From: Deltaproteobacteria bacterium
GTDB taxonomy: Bacteria > JADJOY01
Direction of reading: 5' to 3'
DNA length: 64,000 nucleotides
Assembly: GCA_016713535.1 (NCBI GenBank)
Contig: JADJOY010000004.1
Span: 371,992 to 435,991, forward strand
The position numbers and the translations under genes were made by a program. Of this stretch, positions 34,576 to 44,725 are shown one piece after another; the stretch's first letter is position 1, and each line of letters opens with the position of its first letter. The notes below the pieces were generated by a model. It had not been told where the DNA came from. It saw nothing but the letters and a program-made list of their open reading frames with translations, and ran no database searches.

Positions 34576-35739
34576 TCACCGCCGGTCGAGGTTCACTTCA
34601 CGACGTTCGTCCGCTCGCCCGGGGACCAGCCGGCGCCGGAGCCAGCGCTGCGCCGGCATCTCGAGGAACACGAAGCTCGCGCGCGCGACGATCACGAGGC
34701 ACACGAAGAACGCGATCAGCGTCGCCGGAGCGTAGAAGATCTCGCTGCTCGCGCCGGCCCAGCGCGCGACGGCGACGAACAGGAGCTGGAGCGGGAAGTG
34801 GAGGAGGTACGAGGAATAGGAAACGTCGCCGAGCCAGGTGAGGGTGGAGGTCGCGCGGAGCCCGGTCGTCTCGAGGATGCCGAGGGTCAGGATCGTCACC
34901 GGGAAGACCCCGAGCACACAGGTCCAGTAGAGGTTCCACTCGCGGTGGAACGCGAGCCCCGCGAGCGACCACGCCGCGACCGTCGCGACCACGAGCGGCC
35001 ACCTCGCCTGACGGGCGCGACCCGCGTCGACGATTCGCTCGTAGAGCCGGAACACGCATCCGCCCAGGAAGAAGGATCCGATGCCCGACCCGAGCGCCGG
35101 GTTGGCCTTGCTCACGACCACGTGTCCCAGCGCCGAGAGCGCGGCCAGCACCGTCAGCCCCGTCGGGACGAATCGGCACAGGACGAAGAAGACCGCGTAC
35201 AGGAAGATCTCGACCGAAACCGACCACACCGGAGCGTTGAACGAATACCCGCGCTCGAAGCCCCACGAGGATGCGAACAGCAGGTTGAGCACGAAGTGCC
35301 GGGCGTCGTTCCAGGCGTAGACGAAGTCCGAACCCGACGTCCGCCGGAACGCCGCCTGCGCCGCCGCGACGACGAGCAAGGTCGCGAGGTGCAGCGGGTA
35401 GAGCCTCGAGAAGCGAAGCGCGCCGAAGACGGGCGCCGAGATCCGGCGCCCACGGATGGGTGTCGCGTAGAGCCAGAAGAAGATGAAGCCCGACAGGACG
35501 AAGAAGAGATCGACCGCGAGCCAGCCCTTCGCGTAGAGCGGGCGAAACAGGGCGTAGAAGGGCAGCCGGGCCGCGGTGTAGGCGCCGGGCTCGGTGCCGG
35601 CGTAGAAGAAGTGGCCCCAGTGCCAGAAGACGACGCTGAGCGCCGCGACGCCCCGCAGCGCGTCGAGGGAATGGAGGCGCTCGACGGCCGGGCTGGCCGT
35701 GCCAGGCGGGAGCGCGGGCCGTCGAGGCGAGTCGATCAA
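34576..35739 (-). CDS. Acyltransferase 3 family membrane protein
   Basis: 387 residues with about ten membrane helices. The family motif LDALRGVAALSVVFWHWG holds the conserved Arg and catalytic His; SVSVEIFLY and SSYLLHFPLQLL are also typical. Such enzymes O-acylate extracytoplasmic sugars (O-antigen, peptidoglycan or exopolysaccharide). It ends 6 bp before the sigma-54 activator gene on the same strand, so they probably share a transcript. Confidence 0.88.
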   Translation of the reverse strand: MIDSPRRPALPPGTASPAVERLHSLDALRGVAALSVVFWHWGHFFYAGTEPGAYTAARLPFYALFRPLYAKGWLAVDLFFVLSGFIFFWLYATPIRGRRISAPVFGALRFSRLYPLHLATLLVVAAAQAAFRRTSGSDFVYAWNDARHFVLNLLFASSWGFERGYSFNAPVWSVSVEIFLYAVFFVLCRFVPTGLTVLAALSALGHVVVSKANPALGSGIGSFFLGGCVFRLYERIVDAGRARQARWPLVVATVAAWSLAGLAFHREWNLYWTCVLGVFPVTILTLGILETTGLRATSTLTWLGDVSYSSYLLHFPLQLLFVAVARWAGASSEIFYAPATLIAFFVCLVIVARASFVFLEMPAQRWLRRRLVPGRADERREVNLDRR

Positions 35740-35836
35740 AGAAGGGGCCCCGGCACTCGCGCGGCTCGGCGCGGGCGAAGACTAGCATCCCGCTCCGCCC
35801 GGCCCATCGTGCGGATCGTACATTAGGCTTCGCTCG

Positions 35837-36196
35837 ATGGCCGACGATGACGACGATGGACCGGCGCTCGTGCCCGAGGTGCTGCCGCCCGAGGGACCGC
35901 GCCCCGCGGATCTCCTGCAAGGGCGACTCGAACTCGCGCGGAACCTGCTCTGGGTCGATGCTCTCAACCTGGTGTTGCGCGGCCCGCTCGCGATCAAGCT
36001 CGGCTTCCCGATCGGCGCGCTCGTGACGTTCGTGGTGCTGCGGCGGCTCGGCTGGCGTGGGCGCCGGCTCGCGACCGCCACCGTCCTCGGCGGGCTCTAC
36101 GTGATGACTCCCGACCCGGGCGTCCTGCCGATGGCGGCGATCGCCGGCCTCGTGAGTCCTCTCGGCGGGCCGCCGAGTCGCCGCGGTCCGGTGTGA
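35837..36196 (+). CDS. Small membrane-associated hypothetical protein
   Basis: 119 residues: an acidic N-terminus (MADDDDDGPALVPEVLPPEG), an amphipathic segment, then two or three hydrophobic stretches (LGFPIGALVTFVVLRRLGW; ATVLGGLYVM; MAAIAGLVSPLGG). The family is not recognised. It lies just upstream of the ferritin-like gene, separated by a palindromic operator-like site. Confidence 0.6.
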   Translation: MADDDDDGPALVPEVLPPEGPRPADLLQGRLELARNLLWVDALNLVLRGPLAIKLGFPIGALVTFVVLRRLGWRGRRLATATVLGGLYVMTPDPGVLPMAAIAGLVSPLGGPPSRRGPV

Positions 36197-36214
36197 TGGC
36201 GTGGTGATGCCGTA

Positions 36215-36235
36215 TTGACCGACCGGCCGGTAGGT
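36215..36235 (+). promoter_or_regulatory. Palindromic operator overlapping a -35-like box
   Basis: ACCGACCGG-CCGGTAGGT (36218-36235) is an 18-bp palindrome with one mismatched pair, of the kind bound by TetR-family repressors. It overlaps TTGACC (36215-36220), a -35-like element, 46 bp before the ATG of the ferritin-like gene. No TetR gene adjoins it. The only TetR in the window (4437-5117) has a different apparent operator. Confidence 0.5.
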
Positions 36236-36280
36236 TGCAAACATGAAGACCACACGCGGTCCGCGACCGAGGAGGATTGG

Positions 36281-37324
36281 ATGGGGCTGGTGAGCAGCGT
36301 TTCGCGCCGATTGATGCCGTTCGGACTTCCGCTCCGTGTCCAGTTCCCGCCCGATCACCTGCTCGACAGCCGCCCGCTCGAGAAGCTCACCGTCGAGCAG
36401 CTCGAGGCCCGCACCCACCGCCTCGAGAAGCTCGAGAACCTCTACCACAAGGGGCACGACCTCGCGTGGGACGGCAAGAAGCTCCTCGCCCAGCTCGTCA
36501 AGAAGCACGGGCGCATCGAGCTGCCGCAGGAAAAGAAGGAGGCGATCGCCAACGTCTTCTCGGTGATCCTGTGGGGCGAGCTGGCCGCCTGGGAGGTGGC
36601 GAGCTTCCTGGCCGAGCGCATCCGCGACAACAGCGAAGCGAAGATGGCCGCCACCATCCAGACGTTCGACGAGGCGCGCCACTACTACGTGATGCGTGAC
36701 TACCTGCGGCTGCGCGAGATCGAGCTGCCGCCGCCCAACGCGTTCGTGAAGAGCATGCTGGTGCAGCTCATCACCACCGACTCCGCGCTCTTCAAGCTGA
36801 TCGGCATGCAGCTCTTCGTCGAGCACGTCGCGGTGCACCTCTTCAAGGCGATCGCCGACACCCACGTCGAGCCGGTGCTGTCGGCGCTGATGCCGTATTT
36901 CGGCCGTGACGAGGCTCGTCACGTCGGCCTCGGCAAGCTCTACCTTCCCGACGTGCTGTCGAAGATCAGCCGCCGCGAGGCGATCGAGCTGCAGGCCTAC
37001 CAGCTCTGGCTGATGAGCTTCATGCAGCTCAGCATGGAGCTGCACCGCAAGGACGCCGACGTGCTCGGCATCGACCTGCAGGCGTCGCTGCGCCGCGCGA
37101 TGCGCGAGCAGAGCCGCATGCTCGACGAGATCGCGAGCCACCCGCGGGTGCGCGGGCTGATCGTGCTGCCCGAGCGCCTTCGCTTCCTCAACCGCTGGTT
37201 CATCGAGAACGTGTGGGCGAGTGGCGACGGCGCCCAGGAGGGCGCTCTCACCAAGCCGTGGATGCTCGGCGCCCGCGGCACCGCGGTGCGCGTCGCCGTG
37301 CGCGCCTGGGGAGCGATCGCGTAG
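36281..37324 (+). CDS. Ferritin-like di-iron domain protein
   Basis: 347 residues, mostly helical. Two Glu-x-x-His pairs, in [12 protein letters not shown] and [11 protein letters not shown], together with Glu in WGELAAWEV and EHVAVHLF, form a plausible di-iron site on a four-helix bundle. It resembles uncharacterised ferritin-like oxygenases rather than iron-storage ferritins. The ATG at 36281 follows GAGGAGG. The palindrome upstream suggests ligand-responsive repression. The reaction is unknown; an oxidase or desaturase role is inferred. Confidence 0.75.
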   Translation: MGLVSSVSRRLMPFGLPLRVQFPPDHLLDSRPLEKLTVEQLEARTHRLEKLENLYHKGHDLAWDGKKLLAQLVKKHGRIELPQEKKEAIANVFSVILWGELAAWEVASFLAERIRDNSEAKMAATIQTFDEARHYYVMRDYLRLREIELPPPNAFVKSMLVQLITTDSALFKLIGMQLFVEHVAVHLFKAIADTHVEPVLSALMPYFGRDEARHVGLGKLYLPDVLSKISRREAIELQAYQLWLMSFMQLSMELHRKDADVLGIDLQASLRRAMREQSRMLDEIASHPRVRGLIVLPERLRFLNRWFIENVWASGDGAQEGALTKPWMLGARGTAVRVAVRAWGAIA

Positions 37325-37335
37325 TTCGTTTCGCG

Positions 37336-37364
37336 GCTGGAGGGTCGTCGCTCCGTCGACGACC
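37336..37364 (+). repeat. Dispersed hairpin repeat, CTGGAG family, divergent stem
   Basis: CTGGAG lead-in, stem GGTCGTCG (37343-37350), loop CTCCGT (37351-37356), stem CGACGACC (37357-37364). Relative to copy 1 (GGCCGCG/CGCGGCC) several stem positions differ on both sides in compensating pairs, while lead-in and loop are identical. Confidence 0.8.
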
Positions 37365-37475
37365 GCCGGTTTCCGTCCGCGCCCGCCCCGCGACGCCTGT
37401 AACGCCGTCCGCCCCCACGACACTCTCCCTCCACGCCGGTCGGGTACGCTGGCCGGCCGAGATCGGGAGAGAGCC

Positions 37476-38597
37476 ATGTCTGCCTTGCGGAAGGTCGTGC
37501 CCGCCGTGCTGGCGGTGCTGATCACCTCGTGTTCGAGCGCCTCGGGCGGAGACCGCTCCGGGAACGACCCGGACCGCTACCCGGCCAAGCCGGGCGAGTC
37601 CCTCGCCACCTTCGCGGGCGGCTGCTTCTGGTGCATGGAGACGCCGTTCGAGAAGCTGCCGGGCGTCACCGCGGTGATCTCGGGGTACAGCGGCGGCGCC
37701 GAGGAGAACCCCACCTACGAGCAGGTCGCCTCGGGGACCACCGGCCACGCCGAGTCGGTCCAGGTCCACTTCGACGCCGCCCGGATCTCCTATCCCCAGC
37801 TCCTCGACATCTTCTGGCGCCAGATCGATCCCACCGACGCCGGCGGCCAGTTCGTCGATCGCGGCCGCCAGTACCGCAGCGCGATCTTCGTCCACGACGC
37901 CGAGCAGCGCCGCCTCGCCGAGGGGTCCAAGGAGGCGCTCGCGAAGAACGGCCGGTTCTCGAAGCCGATCGTCACCGAGATCGTCGACTACGCGCGCTTC
38001 TGGCCAGCCGAGGAGTATCACCAGGACTTCTTCGAGAAGAGCCCGGTCCGTTACCACACCTACCGGGCGGGCTCCGGACGAGACGTTTTCATCGAGAAGG
38101 TGTGGGGCAAGGACAAAGCCGTCATGGTTCCCGAGAAGACCTCCGCGACCGAACCCACGTTCACCAAGCCGAGCGCCGCCGAGCTCGAGAAGAAGCTCAC
38201 GCCGCTTCAGCTCAAGGTCACCCAGCACGAAGGCACCGAGCCGCCGTTCCGTAACGACTACTGGGACAACCACGAGGACGGCGTCTACGTCGACGTGGTG
38301 AGCGGCGAGCCGCTCTTCAGCTCCAGGGACAAGTTCGAGAGCGGCACCGGCTGGCCGAGCTTCACCAAGCCGCTCGAGCCCGCGAACGTGGTCACGCGCT
38401 CCGACGACAAGATGTTCATGAGCCGCGTCGAGGTGCGCAGCAAGCACGCCGACAGCCACCTCGGCCACGTCTTCAACGACGGACCCGCGCCCACCGGGCT
38501 GCGCTACTGCATGAACAGCGCGTCGCTGCGCTTCGTCCCCGAGCAAGACCTCGAGAAGGAAGGTTACGGACAGTACGCGTCGCTCTTCAGAGAATGA
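37476..38597 (+). CDS. msrAB: Fused peptide methionine sulfoxide reductase MsrA-MsrB lipoprotein
   Basis: 373 residues. The lipoprotein signal ends LAVLITSC. MsrA domain: catalytic Cys50 in [11 protein letters not shown], reducing Met-S-sulfoxide. MsrB domain: catalytic Cys about 344 in [11 protein letters not shown] with SGTGWPSF and SHLGHVF, reducing Met-R-sulfoxide; the zinc CxxC pairs are absent, as in the zinc-free MsrB class. It should repair oxidised envelope proteins. ATG 37476 has GGGAGAGA upstream. The stop overlaps the convergent histidine-kinase gene by 11 bp. Confidence 0.93.
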   Translation: MSALRKVVPAVLAVLITSCSSASGGDRSGNDPDRYPAKPGESLATFAGGCFWCMETPFEKLPGVTAVISGYSGGAEENPTYEQVASGTTGHAESVQVHFDAARISYPQLLDIFWRQIDPTDAGGQFVDRGRQYRSAIFVHDAEQRRLAEGSKEALAKNGRFSKPIVTEIVDYARFWPAEEYHQDFFEKSPVRYHTYRAGSGRDVFIEKVWGKDKAVMVPEKTSATEPTFTKPSAAELEKKLTPLQLKVTQHEGTEPPFRNDYWDNHEDGVYVDVVSGEPLFSSRDKFESGTGWPSFTKPLEPANVVTRSDDKMFMSRVEVRSKHADSHLGHVFNDGPAPTGLRYCMNSASLRFVPEQDLEKEGYGQYASLFRE

Positions 38598-40271
38598 CCG
38601 TGAAGGTGGTGCCGGCGGCGCTGGTCTCGAACGAGACCGCGCCTCCGCGCGCCTCCGCGATCGCCTTCACGATCGCGAGCCCGAGCCCGGTGCCGCCGCC
38701 GTCGCGTTCGGTGGTGAAGAAGCGCTCGAAGATCCGCGCCTTGTTGCGCTCGCTGATGCCGGGGCCGTGGTCGGTGACGCGCACCCGCACCCGCGGCGGG
38801 TGCGCGCCGTCACCCTCGCGAGGGTGGGGCGCGGCGTCGACCACCACCTCCACCGGCTTGCCGGCGCCGTGGCGGACGGCGTTGTCGATCAGGTTGCCGA
38901 TCGCCGACTCGAGGTGCTCGGGCACGATCGCGAGCCGCTCGGGCGCGCCCGCGGTGTCGAGTCGCACCAGCGCGCCGTGGCGCTCGGCCAGCTCCTCGAG
39001 GAGGGGGCGCAGCGCCACCGGCTGGTGCGTGGCGCCGTCGGCGCGGCGGTTCTCGATCCGCGCCAGCTCGAGGAGCCGGCTCACGAGCCGCTCGGATCGG
39101 GCGGTGGCGGCGGCGATGTTGTCGAGGAAGCGCGTGCGCTGCTCCGCGCTCATGTCGGCCCAGCTCTCGCGCAAGAGCTCGGCGGCGCCGCCGATGCTGG
39201 TGAGCGGCGCCTTCAGGCTCGTGGGTGACGTCCGCGGCGAAGTCGCGCACGTAGTCGGCACGCGCACCGAGCTCGTGGGTCATGCGGTCGAGGGCATAGC
39301 GCAGCTCGTCGATCTCCGACGGCGCGAGCCGCCCGAAGACCGGCATCGCCCGGGTGCGGCCGCGCGCCACTTCACGCGCGGCGGCGGTGAGCGCCCGCAC
39401 CGGGCGCACGATCGCGCGCGCGCTCAGGAAGCTCATCGCGACGATCACCGCGAGGGTGACCACGCCGACGCTCAGGATCCAGTGGCGCTCGTGCCACAGC
39501 GCTTCGAGCGGGTCGAGGCTGGTGCGCGACATCGACACCACGCCGATCACGTCGTCGTGAAAGCGCACCGGCATCGCGGTGTGGACCCGCACCCGCCCGC
39601 GGCGGCGCATGCTGCCGAGCGGCGGCACCGGGCGGTCGCTGTTCCTCTGCCGCGCCACCGCCTCGTATTCGCCGCGCAGCGCCGCCTGCACCTCGGGAAG
39701 ATCGTCGAAGCACGCTCCCAGATCGCTGCCGCTCGACGCCACCACGCAGCCGTTCTCGTCGAGGACCCTGGCGCCGCTCAGGTTCATGCGCTTGGCGCGG
39801 CGCAGGATCTGGCTGAACTGGCGGCCGATCCGCCACTCGAGCCCGTCGCGGTCCTCGGCCCACCGGGTGGGCGGCGGCATGCGCGGCGCGATGCCCTTCC
39901 GGAGGTCGATCTCCGGCTGCACCGGCGCGAACGCGAGCGTCGGCAAGGCGCCGCTCACGTACGGGATCGAGCGCATCGTCTCGGTGCTCTCGTCGGTGAG
40001 GCCGGCGAGGTCAGGATCGACGAGGGGCTCGTGTCGGCCCAGCGCTGCCGCCACGACTCGCCGATCTGCACCGACTCGGCGATCAAGCTGCGCTCGGTCT
40101 CATGGACCAGCGCGTCCGAGTAGAGCCTGAGCTGCGCGATCACCAGCGCCGGCGCCACCGGCACCGTCACCGCGACGCCGAGGAGCAGGAGCAGGATGTT
40201 GGGGCGAAGCCGCGGCCACTGCGCCGCGGCGGCGCGGCGGGCGGCTCGGGCGCGCTCGTGGCCGCGCTCAT
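38587..40271 (-). CDS. Sensor histidine kinase, split by two or three indels
   Basis: Membrane sensor kinase partnered with the regulator at 40279-40995. The N-terminal helix ([17 protein letters not shown]) is followed by a periplasmic sensor region ([13 protein letters not shown] onward), a second helix ([16 protein letters not shown]), HAMP ([15 protein letters not shown]), the phosphoacceptor segment [16 protein letters not shown] after repair, and HATPase boxes [18 protein letters not shown] and [12 protein letters not shown]. Frame breaks lie near 40230, near 40025 and at about 39216 (GAGCCTG; removing one C restores HELKAPL). The ATG at 40271 lies 8 nt after the regulator's stop. With the indels repaired it is a complete kinase. 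Confidence 0.8.
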
Positions 40272-40278
40272 CCCACGC

Positions 40279-40995
40279 TCACGAGCGGATCCGGTAGCCG
40301 AGCCCGTGGACGGTCTCGATCGGCTCGCCGCCCGCCTCGCGGAACTTGGCGCGGATGTGGCGGACGTGGCTGTCGAGAGTACGCTCGGCGGTCCCGTCCT
40401 CGCCGTAGACGCGCTCGATCAGCTCGTCCCGTGAATAGAGCCGTCCCGGCGCGGTGAGCAGCACCTCGACGAGGGTGAACTCGGTGGCGGTGAGCCGCAC
40501 CTCGCGTCCCTGCCAGGTACAGCGGTGGCGCTCGACGTCGAGGACCAGCGCGCCGTGGTGGAGCGGGCGGCGCGCCGCGGGCTCGCCGTGAGCCGCCGCG
40601 GCGCCGCTCGCCTCACCGGGGTAGGCGCGCCGCAGCAGCGCCTTGACCCGCGCCACCAGCTCGCGCGGGCTGAACGGCTTGGTCAGGTAGTCGTCGCCGC
40701 CGAGCTCGAGGCCCACGATGCGATCGACCTCGTCGGCGCGGCTCGACAGGAAGAGCACCGGCACGCGCCCGTTGGCGCCGGGACCCTTGGCGCGGATGCG
40801 GCGGCACACCTCGAGGCCGTCCTCCTCGGGCATGACGATGTCGAGGACCACCAGGTCGACGGGCTCGAGGACGAAGGTGTCGATCGCCTCGGCGCCGTCG
40901 GCGGCCTCGACGCAGCGGTGGCCGGCCTTCTCGAGCGCGAAGCGGATCACCTCGCGGGTGTGGCCATCGTCGTCGACCACCAGGATGCGTGCCAT
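40279..40995 (-). CDS. OmpR/PhoB-family response regulator
   Basis: 238 residues: receiver domain (ILVVDDDGHTRE, phosphoacceptor Asp in LVVLDIVMPEEDG, KPFSPREL) and winged-helix DNA-binding domain ending VETVHGLGYRIRS-like. First gene of a two-gene operon with the downstream kinase. ATG 40995 matches the family start. An in-frame ATG at 41101 with a better Shine-Dalgarno (GGAGGAG) would add 35 residues that look non-homologous, so it may mark a coupled leader frame. No target operon can be named. Confidence 0.9.
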   Translation of the reverse strand: MARILVVDDDGHTREVIRFALEKAGHRCVEAADGAEAIDTFVLEPVDLVVLDIVMPEEDGLEVCRRIRAKGPGANGRVPVLFLSSRADEVDRIVGLELGGDDYLTKPFSPRELVARVKALLRRAYPGEASGAAAAHGEPAARRPLHHGALVLDVERHRCTWQGREVRLTATEFTLVEVLLTAPGRLYSRDELIERVYGEDGTAERTLDSHVRHIRAKFREAGGEPIETVHGLGYRIRS

Positions 40996-41252
40996 CCACT
41001 CCTCGCCCGCGAAGCGCTCGTTCCAGGCCAATCTTCGTGGGCCGCTCGCGCCACGTAAAGCCGGGGCTCGGTCGGTGCGTCGGGTCGCCAGCGCCTGCAT
41101 CGTCGTCTCCTCCGTCGCCTTGATCGGCTGGGGCGCGAGCACACCACCGCGCGGTGCGCGCGCGGTGGACCGTCGGTGCAGAGATCGTGCAGGCGAGGGC
41201 GTGGCGCTGGGTCGGTGACGGAGCACCGACGCTCCACGGGCGGACGCCGCGC

Positions 41253-42844
41253 TCACACGCTCGCAGGCAGCAGCGCGCCGAAGGCGCCCGCCTGCGCCGG
41301 CTCCCCTGCGAGCTGCGCGGCGAGGCGCCGCCGGTAGCGCACGTGGCGGAGCCGGCTCGCCTCCACGAGCGGCGCCCACGCCGCGCCGGTGAGGCGGTTT
41401 CGGATCAGCCGGTGCCAGACACCGTTGGCGTGCTTGTAGAGGAAGCTGCCCGCGAGGTAGGGCAGCGCCTCGGCGGCACTCGCCGGGCGCGCGCCGCCAG
41501 ATCGAGCCGGGGCTGAAGACGCGCTCGTAGCGGCGCGCGTAGCCGTCGAATAGCTCTTCCGGGCTCATGTGGCGCGGGCGGAACACCGCGTGCGCGGTGT
41601 CGTAGAGGTCCCAGTCGCGTGCAGCAGGCGGCGGTCGGCCTCCATGCGGTGGAAGAGCGGCGTGCCCGGGTAGGGCGTGAGTATGTGGAAGGTGGCGCAC
41701 GCCACGCGGTTCTCCTCGATCCACGCCACGGTGCGGTCGAAGACGTCGGGGCGGTCGTGGTCGAAGCCGAGGACGAAGCTCGCGGTGACCGCGATGCCGT
41801 GGTCGTGGAGGATCTTCACCCGGCGCGCGTAGTCGGCGGGGCGCGGCGTGCGCTTGCGGGAGTCGCTCAGGTTGTCGTCGGTGAGCGACTCGAAGCCGAC
41901 GAATACGCCGGTGCAGCCCGAGAGCGCCAGCTCGCGCACCAGCGTGGGATCGTCGGTGACGTCGATCGACACCGCCGCGGACCAGATCTTGCCGAGCGGG
42001 CGCAGCGCCGCGGCGAGCGCCCGCAGGTAGGCGGGCCGCGACGCGAGGTTGTTGTCGAGGAAGACCGCGTAGGGACGCCGGTCGGCGGCGATCTCGGCCG
42101 CCACCTGCGCCGGGTCGCGCATCTGGTAGGGCACGTCGAGCCCCTCGGTGGCCAGGTAGCAGAACTCGCAGCGGTTGTGGCAGCCGCGGGTCGCGATCAC
42201 GCTCGCCGCCGTGAGGAAGGACTCGCGTGGCACCAGCGTGCGCCGCGGCGGGGGCTCGTCGCGGAAGCGGGTGCGGTAGCCGGCCCGGTACTCGGGCGCG
42301 AGGCGCTCCGCCTCGACGTCGGCGAGGATCGTGGGCCACAGCGCCGTGCCTTCGCCGATGGCGAGGGCGTCGGCGTGCGGGCGCGCCTCCTCGGGGCACG
42401 AGGTGACGTGCAGCCCGCCGAGCACCACGCGCGCGCCGCGGGCGTGGTACCAGTCGGCGAGGGCGTAGGCGCGGCGCGCGAAGGTGAGGTGGACGGTGAT
42501 CCCGACCACCTGCGGGAACGGCTCGGCGGGAGGTGGGCCTTGGAGGAGGTTCTCGTCCCAGTAGCGCACCTCCCAGCCCGGCGCGTCGCCGCGGCCACGC
42601 TGGTGAGCGCCAGGCTCGGCGTGAGCACGTGCTTGGCGAAGCTCGACGCCGGGTCCTTCGGGTAGAACGGGTTGATCAGGAGCGCGCTGCGCGGCGCGGG
42701 CGGTGGCGTGACGACCGCCGGGTCGAGGGCGGGCGCCCTCCACATGGCGGGCGCGATCGGCCGCCCGCGGCGGCGCCGCAGGAACGGCGCGAGCCAGCGC
42801 GCTTCGAGGTCGGTGGGGGTCGGGTGAGCGGTCGATCGTTCCAC
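41253..42844 (-). CDS. B12-binding radical SAM enzyme, split by three indels
   Basis: Cobalamin-binding N-terminal domain (ALLINPFYPKDPASSF; VVLGGLHVTSCPEEA) followed by a radical SAM domain with the cluster motif GCHNRCEFCYL, plus FLDNNLASRP, IDVTDDPTLV, GVFVGFESL and ILTPYPGTPLFHRM. The frame changes near 42590, 41616 and 41515. Repaired, the C-terminus reads DWDLYDTAHAVFRPRHMSPE and ends GALLPASV at TGA 41253. GTG 42844 with AGGAG upstream is the likeliest start. Members modify lipids, tetrapyrroles or natural products; the substrate is unknown. It resembles the gene at 60352 in architecture. Confidence 0.78.
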
Positions 42845-43167
42845 GGCGAGGCTCCTCGTCGGCACCCGGGCGGGGTGCGAGCGGAGCGCAACCAAGCGCG
42901 GGATGGGCGCGGGATCGGGGACGAGCGGTGCAGGCCGCGTGCAGCGGTCGCCGCCGGCTGGCGCGCCTTGGCGCGGCGCGTCAGGTTCGCTAGATAAGCG
43001 GGTGCGGAGCCGTGTCCGGGGAACGTCCCCCGGCGCGCTCCGCGGGCCGTTGCCGTGGTGCGAGTCGGGGGTCCGACGGGCCGCGTAGTTGCCGCGAGCG
43101 TTTCGCGCGGCGGCGGCGTCGCCGTGCCTCCGCTCTCGGCACGTCCGGCGCGGCGGAGAGGAACTCC
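42845..43167 (+). other. Intergenic region upstream of the oxidase-like gene
   Basis: 323 bp between divergent genes. A possible promoter is TTGGCG (42968-42973), 17 bp, TAGATA (42991-42996), which would give a 170-nt leader for the gene at 43168. The leader holds a hairpin CCGGGG / CCCCGG (43016-43021 and 43028-43033). I see no FNR-type site (TTGAT-N4-ATCAA) and no coding signal. Confidence 0.35.
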
Positions 43168-44724
43168 ATGAGCTCGACGTCCGCCACCGTTGCCGCCGTA
43201 ACCACCTACCGAGCCGAGGCCGGTGACTCGCTCCTCGGCGCGTTCCGCGGCTGGTTGCTCGACTGTCGCCCCGCGGCGCTGGCGCGGCGGCACCTGACCC
43301 TCGCCGCGATCTTCGCGGCCATCGCGGTGACGGCGGCGCTCGGGATGAACCACGAGCTGCTCACGCCGCACCTCGATCGCCTCGAGGCGCAGACCTTCGG
43401 CGCGCTGCTCTCGCTGCACGGGATGCTGATGATCTACGTGGTGGCGATCCCGGCGTTCCCGGCGGTCCTCGGCCACGCACTGCTGCCCGGCGCGCTCGGC
43501 ATCGACGAGCTGCCGTTCCCGCGACTGGCGCGCTCGGCGTGGCACCTCCAGGCGCTCGCGGGACTGGTGCTGGTCCTCGGTTTCCTCGCCGGCGGCACCG
43601 AGGTCGGCTGGATGTTCGACGCCGAGTTCGGCGGCCGCTTCACGTCGCCCAACACCGCTCCCGCGGCCATCGGCGTGTTGCTCGCGGCGTTCGCGATCTC
43701 GACCACCAGCCTGAGCGTGGTGGCGACGATCCTCCACTGGCGTCGCGACGGCGATCGCACCCGCCCGGTCCCGGCGCTGGTGTCGGCGTTCTTCCTGGCG
43801 GGCGCGAGCGGGCTCGTCGCGGGCGCCTTCCTGATCTGTTCGATGACGCTGGTCCTCGTCGATCGGCTGGTGGGGATCTCGGTCTTCGATTGGACCGCTG
43901 GCGGCGACCCGCAGCTCTTCGCCGCGCTCTTCCGGCGCTTCGTGTCGCCGGCGTTCAGCCTGGTGCTGCTCGGCGCGCTGGGGACCGTCATCTCCGTGAT
44001 CGAGGCACGCGCCGACGCCGAGCCCAGCCGTCGCGAAGGCGTGCTCGCCGGGATCGCGCTCGCGGTGATCGCGCTCGCGGGGCTGTTCGTCTGGGTCGGT
44101 CCGGAAGGTCCGGTGGGTGGCTCGACCGGAACCGACGCGATCGGCGCGGTGCTCAACGCCGACGTGGTCGCCGCCGCAGGCTTCCTGATCGCCGGAATCC
44201 TCACGCTGCTCAAGCGCGGCGGCGCGCGGATCGACACCGCGATGATCTACGCGCTCGGCTTCCTGCCGGCGCTGGTGCTCGGGCTCTGCACCGGGCTCCT
44301 GCTGGCGATCCCCGCGACGCGCGCGATGGCGGCGAGCACCGCGTTCGCCACCACGCAGCTCCATCTCACGATGCTGGGCGCGCTCGCGATGGCCTTCCTG
44401 GCCGGCGTCCACCACGCGTGGCCCGAGCTGGTGGGGCGGCGGATCTCCGAGCCGCTCGGCCGCGCCGCCGCGGCGCTCACGATCTTCGGCCTCTACGCGA
44501 TGCTCTTGCCGAGCTTCCTGATCGGCCTCGCCGGTCAGTCGTTCCGGGTCAACGCCTACCCGCCCGAGCTCCAGATCCCGCACGTGCTCGCGGCGGCGGG
44601 CTCGACGATCCTGATCGCCGGGGTGGTGCTCGCGTCGCTCAACCTCGCGACCGCGCGGCGCATCGAGACTCTCGCGGCCGAGCCGGCTGCCGAGCCGTCG
44701 GCCGCCGCGATCAGCGATCGCTGA
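43168..44724 (+). CDS. Heme-copper oxidase subunit I homologue lacking the catalytic binuclear site
   Basis: 518 residues and about 12 membrane helices, alignable along its whole length with oxidase subunit I (SLHGMLMIYVVAIPAFPAVL; LPFPRLARSAWHLQALAGL; LVDRLVGISVFDWTAGGDP; MIYALGFLPALVLGLCTGLL; GLAGQSFRVNAYPPEL). The low-spin heme ligands remain: His84 in helix II and His399 in TTQLHLTML. The active site is gone: the HPEVY motif reads SPAFS (260-264), so one CuB His and the cross-linked Tyr are lost; the HH pair is replaced in FVWVGPEGP; and the high-spin heme His is Gln397. The K-channel Lys is also absent. It should bind one heme and not reduce O2 or NO. It faces the nos cluster convergently, so an electron-transfer role for N2O reduction is inferred. 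ATG 43168 follows GGAGAGG. Confidence 0.8.
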   Translation: MSSTSATVAAVTTYRAEAGDSLLGAFRGWLLDCRPAALARRHLTLAAIFAAIAVTAALGMNHELLTPHLDRLEAQTFGALLSLHGMLMIYVVAIPAFPAVLGHALLPGALGIDELPFPRLARSAWHLQALAGLVLVLGFLAGGTEVGWMFDAEFGGRFTSPNTAPAAIGVLLAAFAISTTSLSVVATILHWRRDGDRTRPVPALVSAFFLAGASGLVAGAFLICSMTLVLVDRLVGISVFDWTAGGDPQLFAALFRRFVSPAFSLVLLGALGTVISVIEARADAEPSRREGVLAGIALAVIALAGLFVWVGPEGPVGGSTGTDAIGAVLNADVVAAAGFLIAGILTLLKRGGARIDTAMIYALGFLPALVLGLCTGLLLAIPATRAMAASTAFATTQLHLTMLGALAMAFLAGVHHAWPELVGRRISEPLGRAAAALTIFGLYAMLLPSFLIGLAGQSFRVNAYPPELQIPHVLAAAGSTILIAGVVLASLNLATARRIETLAAEPAAEPSAAAISDR

Positions 44725-44725
44725 C

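Noticed and set aside
31454-34579. A 1041-codon open frame on the minus strand
   Set aside because: The PLP enzyme accounts for the last 382 codons. The upstream part is a shadow of the sigma-54 activator, with no recognisable domain.
42991-42996. FNR or DNR site controlling the oxidase-like and nos genes
   Set aside because: No TTGAT-N4-ATCAA match occurs in the gaps around the cluster; the only clear control elements are the sigma-54 promoter and the GT-N7-AC sites.
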